A stretch of 5,320 bases of DNA from Spirochaetales bacterium (GTDB taxonomy: Bacteria; Spirochaetota; Spirochaetia; Sphaerochaetales; Sphaerochaetaceae), in assembly GCA_028723145.1 (NCBI GenBank), contig JAQYFM010000091.1:1-5320 (forward strand), read 5' to 3'. This document shows, in pieces, positions 5,290-5,320 of the stretch; position 1 is the first letter of the stretch, and every line of letters starts with the position of its first letter. A program made the position numbers and the translations under genes. The notes under the pieces are model-generated. The model searched no databases. It was not told the DNA's origin and saw nothing but the letters and a program-made list of their open reading frames with translations.

Positions 5290-5320
5290 CAAAGTTTTTT
5301 AAAAATCACATTTCTCAAGG

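Noticed and set aside
1..5320. CRISPR arrays, insertion sequences, tRNA genes or phage-like modules
   Set aside because: No regularly spaced repeats, transposase-like frames, terminal inverted repeats or tRNA cloverleaf sequences were seen. All long frames are accounted for by the transporter, regulator and dehydrogenase genes.

Overview
The window looks like part of a spirochaete genome, most likely a carbohydrate-fermenting Treponema-type bacterium. This is inferred from an AT-rich composition, the solute-binding protein's signal peptide ending in FANGAKES with no lipobox cysteine (a pattern common in Treponema and Spirochaeta periplasmic binding proteins), and a fungal/archaeal-type aspartate-semialdehyde dehydrogenase. 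No rRNA or other phylogenetic marker is present, so the assignment is tentative.

Layout. Positions 1-3141 are a minus-strand sugar-uptake operon, read from right to left. It holds a periplasmic solute-binding protein (1855-3141), a hairpin terminator in the gap (1811-1840), a MalF/LacF-type permease (917-1795), a MalG/LacG-type permease (115-924, re-called to an internal GTG start) and the first 39 codons of a further gene (1-118) that overlaps the permease stop by ATGA and runs off the window. Divergent to it, on the plus strand, is an AraC-family regulator with a cupin-like sensor domain (3269-4105). The 127-bp divergent gap carries TATTGCT direct repeats exactly 21 bp apart, plausible operator half-sites for the regulator. 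After a 120-bp gap comes a plus-strand aspartate-semialdehyde dehydrogenase gene (4226-5245), closed by a strong cUUCGg-loop terminator at 5265-5289.

How it works together. The binding protein captures a sugar or oligosaccharide in the periplasm and the two permeases form the CUT1-family channel. No ATPase subunit is encoded here, so the transporter probably uses an MsmX/UgpC-type ATPase made elsewhere or further downstream. The AraC-type protein probably senses the sugar or a derivative and switches on the operon. The terminator after the binding-protein gene, together with its stronger ribosome binding site, should give excess binding protein over permease. The dehydrogenase belongs to threonine/methionine/lysine biosynthesis and appears to be an independent transcription unit.

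Overall this is a conventional regulated sugar ABC-transporter locus next to a housekeeping gene. I found no convincing new type of system. The most useful leads are the operator architecture in the divergent gap and the unidentified truncated gene at the left edge.
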